The notes below the pieces were generated by a model that ran no database searches, was not told where the DNA came from, and worked only from the letters and a program-made list of their open reading frames with translations. DNA of 47,012 bases from an uncultured Prevotellaceae bacterium. GTDB taxonomy: Bacteria; Bacteroidota; Bacteroidia; Bacteroidales; Bacteroidaceae. Where the stretch lies: assembly GCA_900315745.1 (NCBI GenBank), contig ONAG01000032.1, forward strand, positions 1-47,012. Reading direction: 5' to 3'. This document shows positions 15,999-24,900 of this stretch, piece by piece (within the stretch, counting starts at the first letter, position 1; every line of letters begins with the position of its first letter). Position numbers and translations under genes: made by a program.

Positions 15999-16925
15999 AT
16001 GACCTTACAGCAACTGAAATACATCGTAGCAATCGACCGCTATCGTAATTTTGCCAAAGCTGCCGAATCCTGCGGCATATCACAGCCCACCCTAAGTGCC
16101 ATGTTGGTGAAACTGGAAGAGGAATTGGATGTGCGCATCTTTGAGCGCAGCAACAAAAGTGTCGCTCCGACGACCAACGGAGAGAAAATCATCCGCCAGG
16201 CAGAACGTGCCATTGTCGAGGCAGAGCGCATCACATGGCTTGTGAATGAGGAGAAGGGCAGCGTGTCCGGTGAATTGTCCCTTTCCGTCGGTCCTACCAT
16301 CGCTCCGTATATTCTCCCGAAGTTCATCAAGCATTATGTGGAGGACTATCCGGCTGTCAAACTCAGCGTGAAGGAGATGAAAGCCGACACAATGCTCAAT
16401 GAATTATTGTTGGGGCATCTCGACGCTGGCATTGCCATCAGCGGGAACACCCGGCAGAGAGTGTTGGAGATACCGCTTTACACGGAGAAGTTCATGGTCT
16501 ATCTGGCAGAGAACTGCTGGCGGAAACTTCCCGTGTTCAAGCCCGAGAATCTGGAGCATGAGAAGATGTGGGTGATGAAGGAGGCGCAATGCCTACGAGA
16601 CAGTGCTTTCAGTTTCTGCAAGGCGCGAACCAAAGGACGGCACATCTACGAGGCTGGCAGCATCGAAACCCTCATCCGCATCGTCGATGAGAATGGCGGT
16701 TTCACCATCATTCCAGAGATGCACCTGCCTTTCCTCACCGACAAGCAACGTGAGAACGTGCGCCGCATAGAGGGCGACTACCTGTCGCAGCGCCGTGTCT
16801 CGCTTTACATCCGCGAGGACTACATCCGTCAGAGTATGCTCAACACCATCACGGAAACGCTCCTACGTTTCATGCCTGATAGAATGATGGAGGAGCGGAT
16901 AGTGAAGTACGGAATCAAACTTTAG
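15999..16925 (+). CDS. oxyR: LysR-family peroxide sensor OxyR
   Basis: A 308-residue LysR-type regulator. Residues 1-60 are the winged helix-turn-helix (FAKAAESCGISQPTLSAML). The effector domain carries AQCLRDSAFSFCKAR with Cys198 and Cys207, matching the redox pair Cys199/Cys208 of Escherichia coli OxyR; peroxide oxidation would form the disulfide that activates it. It is transcribed away from a polyferredoxin-thioredoxin operon and probably controls it and itself through the repeated boxes between them. It ends in TAG. Confidence 0.95.
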   Translation: MTLQQLKYIVAIDRYRNFAKAAESCGISQPTLSAMLVKLEEELDVRIFERSNKSVAPTTNGEKIIRQAERAIVEAERITWLVNEEKGSVSGELSLSVGPTIAPYILPKFIKHYVEDYPAVKLSVKEMKADTMLNELLLGHLDAGIAISGNTRQRVLEIPLYTEKFMVYLAENCWRKLPVFKPENLEHEKMWVMKEAQCLRDSAFSFCKARTKGRHIYEAGSIETLIRIVDENGGFTIIPEMHLPFLTDKQRENVRRIEGDYLSQRRVSLYIREDYIRQSMLNTITETLLRFMPDRMMEERIVKYGIKL

Positions 16926-16982
16926 TCGTTACCTTTCTCATGAATTGCGTACAGATAATTAGATGCAATCAAGTGAATGAAA

Positions 16983-17018
16983 GGCAGGGAAGCATGATTC
17001 TATATTTGCTTCCCCGCC
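16983..17018 (+). terminator. hairpin downstream of oxyR
   Basis: GGCAGGGAAGCA (16983-16994) pairs with TGCTTCCCCGCC (17007-17018), twelve pairs with one A-C mismatch and a 12-base loop, about 58 bases after the oxyR stop. A clear U-tract is missing, so its terminator role is only likely. Confidence 0.4.
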
Positions 17019-17096
17019 AGTTCTCTTGAATGAGTAGTTCTGGGCTACTCCATTAACAATCTTCATACCACAATGCCGTTGATGACGCTGAGGGCA

Positions 17097-17300
17097 TCAC
17101 CACCCTTGTCGATGGCAGAGAATCAGCGCAGAGGTGCCGGTATTGCGGACCTGCTCCACCTCACGGTAGGCCGAGAGGTAACGGAAAGGCAACTGCTTCG
17201 ACTTGGCCACCTGAGCAGCATCAGAGAGGCGGTCGCAAACAAGCTGCAAGTCGGCGAACGACACGTCAGCCTGAAGCATGTTGCGCAGGTTGCGGTTTGC
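17097..17300 (-). pseudogene. remnant of a TROVE-domain (Ro60-like) RNA-binding protein
   Basis: A 67-codon frame bounded by stops on both sides encodes ANRNLRNMLQADVS and, further on, KSKQLPFRYLSAYREVE. These are strongly like the middle of the TROVE domain, the ring-shaped module of Ro60 and bacterial Rsr that binds Y RNAs and misfolded small RNAs. Both the rest of the TROVE domain and the von Willebrand A-like end are missing. Past the recognisable part the homologous frame is lost; another frame reads SAIDKGGDALSVINGIVV and stops, apparently a piece of something else. It is best seen as a dead fragment. Confidence 0.6.
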
Positions 17301-17314
17301 TTAATGATATGCTT

Positions 17315-17662
17315 TTATTTCCTTTTCTTCATAGTCATTTGACTGTCGTCAGCCATTGTCTTTGCAAAGGCGTCCTCACCGTGTTCCTTGATAAAATGGA
17401 TGCAGGCCGCCCTGTCACTGTTGAACAGAAAGGCAAACAACTTTCCGACAAGGTTGTTGTGAATCTTGCATTCCTTCACATCCTTGTCACATTCAGCGCA
17501 TGTGTGAAAACCTTTCTCCATGCAGCATTTCCGTATCTTGCACCATGATGCTTTCTCGTTGTCTTTGCATCCGGGGCATTTCCCATCCAGGAACTTCCTG
17601 CAGGCTCCACAATAAAGGCCACATGCGGCTATCGTCTGAGGGTCATTGGTTATTGTCTTCAT
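17315..17662 (-). CDS. DUF3795 cysteine-rich protein
   Basis: A small cytoplasmic protein of 115 residues with many cysteines in metal-site spacing: CGLYCGAC near the start, then GKCPGC, CKIRKCC, and CAECDKDVKECK. This is the DUF3795 pattern, probably binding zinc or an iron-sulfur cluster; function unknown. The frame extends 17 codons upstream to 17713, but those bases lie in the hairpin at 17696-17728, so the start is set at the ATG at 17662. Confidence 0.8.
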   Translation of the reverse strand: MKTITNDPQTIAACGLYCGACRKFLDGKCPGCKDNEKASWCKIRKCCMEKGFHTCAECDKDVKECKIHNNLVGKLFAFLFNSDRAACIHFIKEHGEDAFAKTMADDSQMTMKKRK

Positions 17663-17695
17663 AAAAAATGTTCTTTTGAGTCTGTAAATAATCAC

Positions 17696-17728
17696 CCTTA
17701 CAGCCCCATTCAAAGTGGGGCTGTAAGG
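17696..17728 (-). terminator. strong hairpin between the MerR gene and DUF3795
   Basis: CCTTACAGCCCCA (17696-17708) and TGGGGCTGTAAGG (17716-17728) are perfect 13-base arms around a 7-base loop, only seven bases after the MerR-family stop on the minus strand. The following minus-strand bases (ATTATTT) give a weak U-tract. It most likely ends the regulator's transcript. Confidence 0.65.
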
Positions 17729-17734
17729 TGTATG

Positions 17735-18559
17735 CTACTCTATTGGTATCTGAATGATAGAGAGCCACTTCTCTGGGTCTTCTTGGTTCCAGACACCGTC
17801 AACATAACATGTACGATGTTGACCAATGACTTTATACCCTTGCTCTTCAATATAGCGGAAGGCTTCGACAAACGATTCGTAGAATCTTTCGTATGGACCG
17901 ACATGCTTCATGCAGAGAGCCTTTGGCACGGCTGCCAGACGCTTGAACTGGATGATGGCGCTGTCTTCACCCATTTCCTCCACCTGTTCGCAATACTCGA
18001 TGTCAATGTCCGTAGGGGTATATTCTTTGTTGTGTTCGATAGTGAAGCAGTATCCCGGAGGTGGGCACTTGCATCCGAGCCGATGCATCTCAGGGGCGAT
18101 TTTCTCCACACACATGGGACCAATTGCTGCGAAATCAGGGATGACTTCACGATGACTTGCCACGATGATTTCGGGCAATGACTGAATGCTGAATTTTTGC
18201 ATTGTCTTCATTTCTTTGCGAGCGTCCCTCCAGTCGAGCAGTTGGTTGCGGCGGGCAATCAGTTTCTTCAGTTGCGTTTCCGTTTCCTTGATTTTCTCTG
18301 TCAGTTGGCGGATGCTTGGGATATGCGAGTTGTCATCGAACAAATCCTTGATTTCATCCAGCGAGAAACCGAGCTGTTGCAGGTCGCGGATGGTTTGCAA
18401 CCGCTGCATCTGGTTGATGCTGTAGTAACGGTAGCCCGTCCACTCGTCCACCTCGTCAGGCTTTAGCAGTCCTTTCTGCTCATAGTGACGCAAGGTTTTT
18501 ACTGTGACCTGCATCAACTGTGAGAACTCTCCGATTTTCAATTTCGTTTTATAACTCAT
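17735..18559 (-). CDS. MerR-family regulator with GyrI-like effector domain
   Basis: A 274-residue transcription factor. Residues 7-75 are the MerR winged helix (KIGEFSQLMQVTVKTLRHYE, then GYRYYSINQMQRLQTI), followed by a dimerising coiled coil (about 80-120). From about residue 122 a GyrI-like/BmrR-type ligand-binding domain runs to the end (HVGPYERFYESFVEAFRYIE is typical). Such proteins sense small, often cationic or lipophilic molecules and induce efflux or detoxification genes. No transporter lies beside it; the nearest upstream genes on the same strand are VOC and GNAT proteins. Confidence 0.88.
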   Translation of the reverse strand: MSYKTKLKIGEFSQLMQVTVKTLRHYEQKGLLKPDEVDEWTGYRYYSINQMQRLQTIRDLQQLGFSLDEIKDLFDDNSHIPSIRQLTEKIKETETQLKKLIARRNQLLDWRDARKEMKTMQKFSIQSLPEIIVASHREVIPDFAAIGPMCVEKIAPEMHRLGCKCPPPGYCFTIEHNKEYTPTDIDIEYCEQVEEMGEDSAIIQFKRLAAVPKALCMKHVGPYERFYESFVEAFRYIEEQGYKVIGQHRTCYVDGVWNQEDPEKWLSIIQIPIE

Positions 18560-18588
18560 TATCGTACGATGTTATTGCTAAGCGACTG

Positions 18589-18621
18589 CGAAATTAAAGC
18601 ATGCCCCAAGGGACGAGTCAA
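18589..18621 (-). promoter_or_regulatory. possible autoregulated promoter of the MerR-family gene
   Basis: Minus-strand TTGAC (18621-18617) is followed after 20 bases by TAATTTCG (18596-18589), one base off the TAnnTTTG box. The spacer carries the near-palindrome GTCCCTTGGGGC. An operator inside a long spacer is the classical MerR arrangement. The perfect palindrome ATCGTACGAT lies at 18561-18570, in the leader just before the start codon. Confidence 0.35.
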
Positions 18622-18722
18622 GAGGAATGTTGTTTTTAACATGGATTTAACATTATCCTTAGCAAAGGGCAAAGGCTCTGTTTGGTCGTCATAGAGTATT
18701 CGTCAGAGTATGCAACCTTTTC

Positions 18723-19139
18723 TTATTCCGTGAAAGAACCGATTTCTATAAGATTGCCGTCAGGGTCTGCCACGTAGCAGGTGCGCTGTCCCCATGGCTC
18801 CGTGGTGGGAGGCAGGATGGACGTTGCCCCATGGTCGATGGCATTCTTATATTCCTTGTCAACATCTGCGAAAGTCGGCACGTCGAATGCCAGTTCCACT
18901 GTGCCGTTAAAGCCTTCTGGATATTGGAATTCTTGCGAGACCATCTGCTCGAAAGCCTCACGGGGAAAGAGGATGATGCGCATATTTCCCAATGCCATCT
19001 CCACATTAGGTTGGATGCCGTCCCATTCGGTTTTGAAGCCAAAGACCTTCGTATAGAATTCAACGGTAGCCTTATTGTCACGTGTGAACAGTCCTATGGT
19101 GTTGAAAACGAATCGGGTAGGGGATTTTGTTTCTTTCAT
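18723..19139 (-). CDS. VOC-family (glyoxalase-like) protein
   Basis: A 138-residue vicinal-oxygen-chelate fold protein. It opens with NTIGLFTRDNKATVEFYTKV and closes with YVADPDGNLIEIGSF, the two beta-alpha-beta-beta-beta halves of the VOC fold. Such proteins bind a metal and act on small molecules, including antibiotics and methylglyoxal adducts; the substrate here is unknown. It starts 11 bases after the end of the broken GNAT gene, so the two were probably one transcript. Confidence 0.85.
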   Translation of the reverse strand: MKETKSPTRFVFNTIGLFTRDNKATVEFYTKVFGFKTEWDGIQPNVEMALGNMRIILFPREAFEQMVSQEFQYPEGFNGTVELAFDVPTFADVDKEYKNAIDHGATSILPPTTEPWGQRTCYVADPDGNLIEIGSFTE

Positions 19140-19150
19140 TATTGTTAATA

Positions 19151-19515
19151 TTAATTGTCAACTGATTGATGATTTTGTCTGAACTCAAAGAAATAGAAGT
19201 CGGTCCAGCCGGTGTTTTCAGCATAGAGGTGCTGCTTGCCCCTGTATTCGAAGCCCAAGCGTTTGTACATTCTGTGGGCTGGTGTGTTCGACGCAAGAGC
19301 ATCAAGGCGGACAGCCTTTATGCCGTTCTTCCGGGCAAGGCGGATGACCTCTCGCACTATTTCCGAGTCGATGCCTGAACCTTGGCGGTCGGGATGGACA
19401 GCAAGGATGTGGATAACGGCCACCTTGCCGTCGGGGACTTGCTGTGACCACTCAATCGCATGGTAGTCCTCGCCTTGGTACAAAATTCCTCAATTTGGGC
19501 TTGGTATAACTTCAT
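19151..19515 (-). pseudogene. GNAT acetyltransferase with internal deletion
   Basis: From 19483 downwards the frame encodes the C-terminal two thirds of a GNAT acetyltransferase (VIHILAVHPDRQGSGI for the acetyl-CoA loop, NTPAHRMYKRLGFEYRG near the end). It has no ATG of its own, only a TTG at 19483. An ATG at 19515 in another frame gives MKLYQAQIEEF, which reads as the family's expected N-terminus. About 60 residues that should lie between are gone and the frames no longer match. The junction lies at a direct repeat, TTATACCAAGCC against TTGTACCAAGGC, suggesting deletion by recombination between short repeats. Probably inactive. Confidence 0.65.
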
Positions 19516-19648
19516 ATGCTAAATGAGTAAATGGTTAAAAATAGAGGAGGGGTATAAATTGATTGCCACTTTTTATTAAATTCTATTTATCATAATACTT
19601 ATTATGTTGAATTTGTGCATATATTTATTATGGCTTTATTATGTCTTA

Positions 19649-20359
19649 TTATTCTTCCATTCTTGCTCTTATTTTCTTCCAAGCATGAGTGTCAAAAAGG
19701 AAACAATCTTTCATGGAATCCATCATTGGAACGAAACGGCTATAAGGAATGGTGAAACTTAACTCATGTTTTCCAATCCATGGACGTACAGACGGATCCA
19801 ACAGACCAAGAAAGCAACGGTGTCCCTGACGCTGGTTTTCAACGATTGCCATGGAGACAACTGTGCTGCATCCTGAACCAAATTGGGATACTACAGCATC
19901 CGTATATGTGTTGTCATAAAAAGCCCATCCGCATAGTCCGGAAAGCATGTCGGGAGTTGCATAAAACAAGACTCCTTCTGTTCCTTCAAAAGATTCCGCT
20001 TTGTCGATTCTCACAAAATTCAGGTAGTTTTTCAAAGCTCTTTTCATTTCAAGACCTTTTATGTAATCAACTACCATTTCAGGTGTCTTTTTATATTTCT
20101 CCTTAATAGCTACAAAATTGGGCACTCTTTCAGGCATGTCGGAAAAACCCGTGTAAAGCTTTCCACCTCCACAGCCTATGACATCTACACTCAGACTAAC
20201 AGGTTCGCCTTCTCTTGCAGCCTGTAGCCCCTTGAAAAAACAGCCGCCAATCTTCTCTGTTTTTGCAACTGGCTCATCGCTATAGCCGAACAACAAAGGC
20301 AATTGGGCTTTATCGCCAAATGCTTCCTTGAAATGATATATGAACTGTTTTGTATCCAT
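19649..20359 (-). CDS. DUF169 family protein
   Basis: A 236-residue soluble protein matching the DUF169 family: VDVIGCGGGKLYTGF, and later GLCGWAFYDNTYTDAVVSQF and FGSGCSTVV, a region rich in Gly and Cys. Members occur widely in anaerobes, often as unknown or putative metal/cofactor proteins; no activity is established. It begins three bases after the stop of the T9SS plug gene, so it is translated from the same message, although a functional link to secretion is not evident. Confidence 0.8.
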   Translation of the reverse strand: MDTKQFIYHFKEAFGDKAQLPLLFGYSDEPVAKTEKIGGCFFKGLQAAREGEPVSLSVDVIGCGGGKLYTGFSDMPERVPNFVAIKEKYKKTPEMVVDYIKGLEMKRALKNYLNFVRIDKAESFEGTEGVLFYATPDMLSGLCGWAFYDNTYTDAVVSQFGSGCSTVVSMAIVENQRQGHRCFLGLLDPSVRPWIGKHELSFTIPYSRFVPMMDSMKDCFLFDTHAWKKIRARMEE

Positions 20360-20362
20360 GGT

Positions 20363-21607
20363 TTATTTGAATTGCACTTGTTGGTAACCGTAAAGCAAAT
20401 CTGTACGTCCACCAGGCTCACGATAATAAACGAGAATTTGGTATTTGTTTTCTGTCTGAAAATAGCTCCCTTCTGTAGGCATGATGGTTGGAAAACCATC
20501 ATCATCAATCAGAACATATTGATATGAATAATACCCCATTTTTAGCATAACAGAACCATAATATGCTTGTGCGGCATAATCGTATTCTAACTGATAATCA
20601 GGCAAATACTGGTCGTTTGTCCAAACTCCATTGAGGAATACCTTGCCTTTTGCCTCGTAAGGACAATTAAGTTGGAAATGCACCATGACATAGTCTGTCA
20701 GCCTGTCGTTCTCAATATTGTCGCTATTGCGGATATAAAAAGAACCATTGGCATCCTCATCGTAAAGATAGTTTGGCCTTGGTTCATCTGGTATTACGAA
20801 CACATGAAATATTTTTCCATCCCAACGAATCTTGTCAATGCCAAGTGTGGGATGGTCGGTGTCGAGGACTTCAAATTTGTGGTATTCATTTCCTGCATCG
20901 AAGATAAGATCCCGGCAATGCTCCCACTTCATTCCATCTTTCATCGTGTATTGTGGCTTTGAGTCAATTACGGCATTGTCCCAACGACCATTTTGCATCA
21001 CAACCGTATGTATTTGTGTTGTTGGGTTGATTACATTTTTGCCATTGTAATTCAGCTCAAATCCCACTTGTTGATGTGAGTTGTTCACATCAACATCAGT
21101 GTTTGTGGTTACTGTCATCTTGACTCCCATCTGAGGTTCCACAATCATGAAACATGCGGTGAACATTGGCTCTTCGCTATTGTTGTCGTCATAAACCGTT
21201 AGCTTGTAATTCCCGCTCATCTTTAGTCTGCATTGTTGATTGGGAATAGTGAGTTTGTAATGGGTATATAACACATTGGTATTGAGTGATTCCTCTGTGT
21301 TTTCAATTAAATTCCCATCAAGAAATCCGTCGATATAGTCACTTTCGAAAAGACCTTCACTCGGCGACCAATCAGCTTCACAGTGAGTGATTTTATAAGT
21401 ATAACGGTTGTAGTCATGAGTAAGGTCGTCGAAAGATATATGTATTGGCTTACCCAAGTATGCTACAGGTGGAGACAACCAATCATCACCTGCGACTACC
21501 TGCACGGTCGCTATTCTGTCATTGTATATTTCATTCCTCTGGGCATGACAGTTAAGAGACATGACAAATGCAAAAACAAATATGTGTGACAATATATATT
21601 TTTTCAT
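20363..21607 (-). CDS. type IX secretion system plug protein (DUF5103)
   Basis: A 414-residue exported protein with signal peptide ending LNCHAQ, a first immunoglobulin-like beta domain, and a conserved C-terminal domain ending YREPGGRTDLLYGYQQVQ. This is the DUF5103 family, identified in Flavobacterium work as the plug that closes the Sov/SprA translocon of the type IX secretion system on the periplasmic side. The frame runs upstream to 21676; the start at 21607 gives the proper signal peptide (MKKYILSHIFVF). A -7 box TAATTTTG lies at 21700-21693. Co-transcribed with the DUF169 gene. Confidence 0.85.
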   Translation of the reverse strand: MKKYILSHIFVFAFVMSLNCHAQRNEIYNDRIATVQVVAGDDWLSPPVAYLGKPIHISFDDLTHDYNRYTYKITHCEADWSPSEGLFESDYIDGFLDGNLIENTEESLNTNVLYTHYKLTIPNQQCRLKMSGNYKLTVYDDNNSEEPMFTACFMIVEPQMGVKMTVTTNTDVDVNNSHQQVGFELNYNGKNVINPTTQIHTVVMQNGRWDNAVIDSKPQYTMKDGMKWEHCRDLIFDAGNEYHKFEVLDTDHPTLGIDKIRWDGKIFHVFVIPDEPRPNYLYDEDANGSFYIRNSDNIENDRLTDYVMVHFQLNCPYEAKGKVFLNGVWTNDQYLPDYQLEYDYAAQAYYGSVMLKMGYYSYQYVLIDDDGFPTIMPTEGSYFQTENKYQILVYYREPGGRTDLLYGYQQVQFK

Positions 21608-21692
21608 TGGCTGATAAGATGACATTTTAATGAGGACTAACGAAATAATAGTAGGTGCATATTGGATATGCATCACTTAACCAACCATTATG

Positions 21693-21700
21693 CAAAATTA
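21693..21700 (-). promoter_or_regulatory. -7 box of the T9SS plug operon
   Basis: TAATTTTG on the minus strand fits TAnnTTTG and gives a leader of about 80 bases before the start at 21607. No clear -33 box. Confidence 0.45.
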
Positions 21701-21841
21701 CATAATTAAATGGAATTATTGAACATGTTGAAATAAAAAAGATGATTGTTTTCCACACTTTTTGCTCTATGCCCCATCTCACGGTATAAATAGGTGCCTG
21801 ACCTGTTTCAACAAAACAAAAAACTAAAAACATTAAAAACG

Positions 21842-21872
21842 TTTGTTTATTGGTTCTAAATGTTTATATTTG
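21842..21872 (+). promoter_or_regulatory. tamB promoter
   Basis: TTTG (21842-21845), 19 bases, then TATATTTG (21865-21872): a textbook Bacteroidetes promoter. Transcription would start near 21878, so an ATG at 21882 would be almost leaderless. Confidence 0.65.
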
Positions 21873-21953
21873 TAGGCTAAAATGCAAAAAGAAGGTGAAT
21901 AGAAACTAAAGAAAAGCAAGGCTATAAAAATCTTAAGACACATAATAAGCATA

Positions 21954-24900
21954 TTGCTTTGGTTGCTTATAGGCATCGTAGCATTATCTTACGTGCTGTT
22001 GCATTTGTCATCAGTACAGGGGTTTATTGGTGAAAAAACAGCTGCTGCATTAAGCGAAAAATTGAATACACGCGTTGAGATAGGTTCTGTAAATATAGGC
22101 ATGCTCAACAGAATCATTATTGACGATGTGATGATAGAAGACCAGGACAGACAGGAAATGCTGACAGCATCCCGTTTGTCAGCTAAAGTTGATTTGGCAT
22201 CATTGCTTCGTGGAAAAATATCCATAACCTCAGCTCAATTTTTCGGAACAAAATTTAACCTCTATAAAAAAGAAGCCTCTACCCCACCCAACTTCCAATT
22301 CATTATTGATGCATTGTCCTCTCAAGACGACACCACAGAAGAACCTTTAGACCTAACAATAAATTCACTTATTATTAGAAATGGTGAACTAAGTTACGAC
22401 AAACAATACATTCCACGAAAAGACAAGGGCTTCACGCCACATCATATCAAACTTACAAACATTAGTGGTCATTTGGTGCTAAACCATCTAACCGACGATG
22501 AGGTGGATTTGAAAATCAAGCGCCTGTCCTTAAAAGAAAATTCAGGGTTGCATCTCCAGCAAATGTCGTTTGACCTGCAAGCAGATAGCACTTCTGCCCT
22601 AATGACAAACCTTTCCATTAAACTGCCGCAAAGCACATTGATGGCAGATACTCTAAAAGCTATTTACAAAATGGAGGATGGAGAATTGGTCGCCAATTCA
22701 ATGCAATATAAAGGAAATGTCGGTCTGTTGAATTTGTATCCTGCTGACATCGCTTTTGCCTTTCCTCAGCTAAAGTCTTTTGGTGAGCCATTGGTTGCCT
22801 CTTCGCGTTTTTCCGGAACATTAAACTCCCTTAATTTGAATTTGTTAAATGTCAAATATGGTTCTCTATTGTCATTGGATACCAATGGAACGCTATACAA
22901 AAAAGACCATGGCATGCAATACCTTTTCACCATAGGGAACCTTGCTGTTGACACTCCAAAATTACAAGAACTTTTAAAGTCTGCAGGATTCAACTTTACA
23001 ATACCATCTCCTATTGTCAATTTAGGACGCCTTTCATATAGTGGTGATGTGGCAGGTTCTGAAAACAGTCATGCCTTATTGGGAAACCTATCGAGTGAAG
23101 CAGGCAAACTGAAGCTTAATGTAGGAATGGAAAACAAACATGTCAAAGGCCAAATAGATACAGACAACCTACAGCTAAACAAGATTCTTGATTCAGAGCA
23201 ATTAGGGTTGTTGGCAACATCAATAGACATTGAAGGTGATTTGCCAGTCAACAAGAACATGTCCGTGATTGCCAAAGGACTTATATCAAAATTGGAATAT
23301 AAAGGCCACACTTACAACAACATGATTTTGGATGGTCACTATGACAACGAACAATTTGAGGGCTTGTTCCATATCGACGATCCCAATGGTGAACTATCTC
23401 TGAGCGGCATGGTAAATCTCTCGGAACAATCGCCAAAAGCTGTCATTAATGCTTCTGCAAGACATTTCAATCCGCAAGCATTAGGCATTACAAATGAAGA
23501 GTTAAAAGGGCATGTTTTTGATTTTGATTTGAAAGCAGATTTGACTGGTCATGGCGTTAATGATGTGAATGGAGTGATTGACATCGGAAATCTTCATTGG
23601 CAGTCACAAGAAAAAAACTACCAGTTGGCTTCTTTGCATCTGGACGCAGACAATGAAGGTGTTGAAAAACATGTTGATATAGATGGAGACTTTGGCAACG
23701 TACATATTTCCGGGAATTACGAATTCGATGAATTGATAGGTTGTGTGTCAAATATTATTAAAAGCAAACTCCCTACCCTACCTTATCTTAAATCTGGCAC
23801 ATCGAAGTATAATAGTTCTTTTTCCTTTTCTGCTGACATAGACAGAAGCGATTGGATCAAGCAATTTGTAGATTTGCCCATAACCATAAATGCACCCATG
23901 CACCTCCATGGGAACGTTGACGAAAAAGCAAACAGCATCAACCTTGAATGCTTCGCACCCAGCATAGAATATGATGAAGGTGATTATAGGGACTTGGAAA
24001 TAATCATGAAGACAGAAAATGACACTTTATATACTGATGCAAGTGTCATCATAATGCAATCTGAGGGGAAAAGGCTTGACGTTGCGTTATCCACAAAAGC
24101 CATGGACAACAACTTGATGGCTGATTTGGCATTTAACAATAAAGGCAACAAGCAATTTCTTAAAGGTACATTGTCTTCAATAACGACATTTGGATTGGAT
24201 GCCCAAAACAACCCCCAGGTACAAGTCATGGTAAATCCATCTCAAATCTTCGTGAAGAACACCCCTTGGGATGTCGTTCCTTCTGAACTTGTATTGTCGA
24301 AAAACAGCATTGTCATAAATGGTGAAAAAGGCTTTAGCATTCAGAATAGAAATCAAAAGGTGGAAATCCATGGTTCGCTAACCAATAATCCAAACGACAC
24401 AATAAAGGTGTCGCTAAATCAATTGGATGCGGAATTTCTTTCCAACATCTTAGACGTGGATGGTGTTGACTTTGGAGGAAAGATATCTGGTAATGCTACG
24501 GTCATGTCTGTGTATGACACACCCGAAGCAAAGGCAAATCTTTTTATTGATGACTTCACATTTGAGAACGGATTGATGGGAGACATGACACTCGATGCCA
24601 ATTGGAATGCCCAAGAAAACAATATCAACATTTCTGCAATTGCAAAAGATGGAATAGAGGGGACAACATTGATAAATGGCCATGTGGGATTGGAAACAGA
24701 AGAAATAAACCTTGACATCACCGCACAAAAGACACCACTTCATTTTTTGGAGAGATTTTGCAATTCATTCATGCCAAGAATTGATGCCAGGATAGATGGG
24801 CATGTGAGAGTGTTCGGACCTTTAAGCACTGTAAACTTGGAAGGCAAAGTGGTGGGGAACGGACCGCTTTACGTATCAAGCTTAAACACCGTTTACAACA

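Noticed and set aside
7697-21902. TAG reassigned to an amino acid, as in some Prevotella phages, because two genes carry in-frame TAG
   Set aside because: Intact genes here (the STAS gene and oxyR) use TAG as a normal stop, and the porin is damaged in other ways too.
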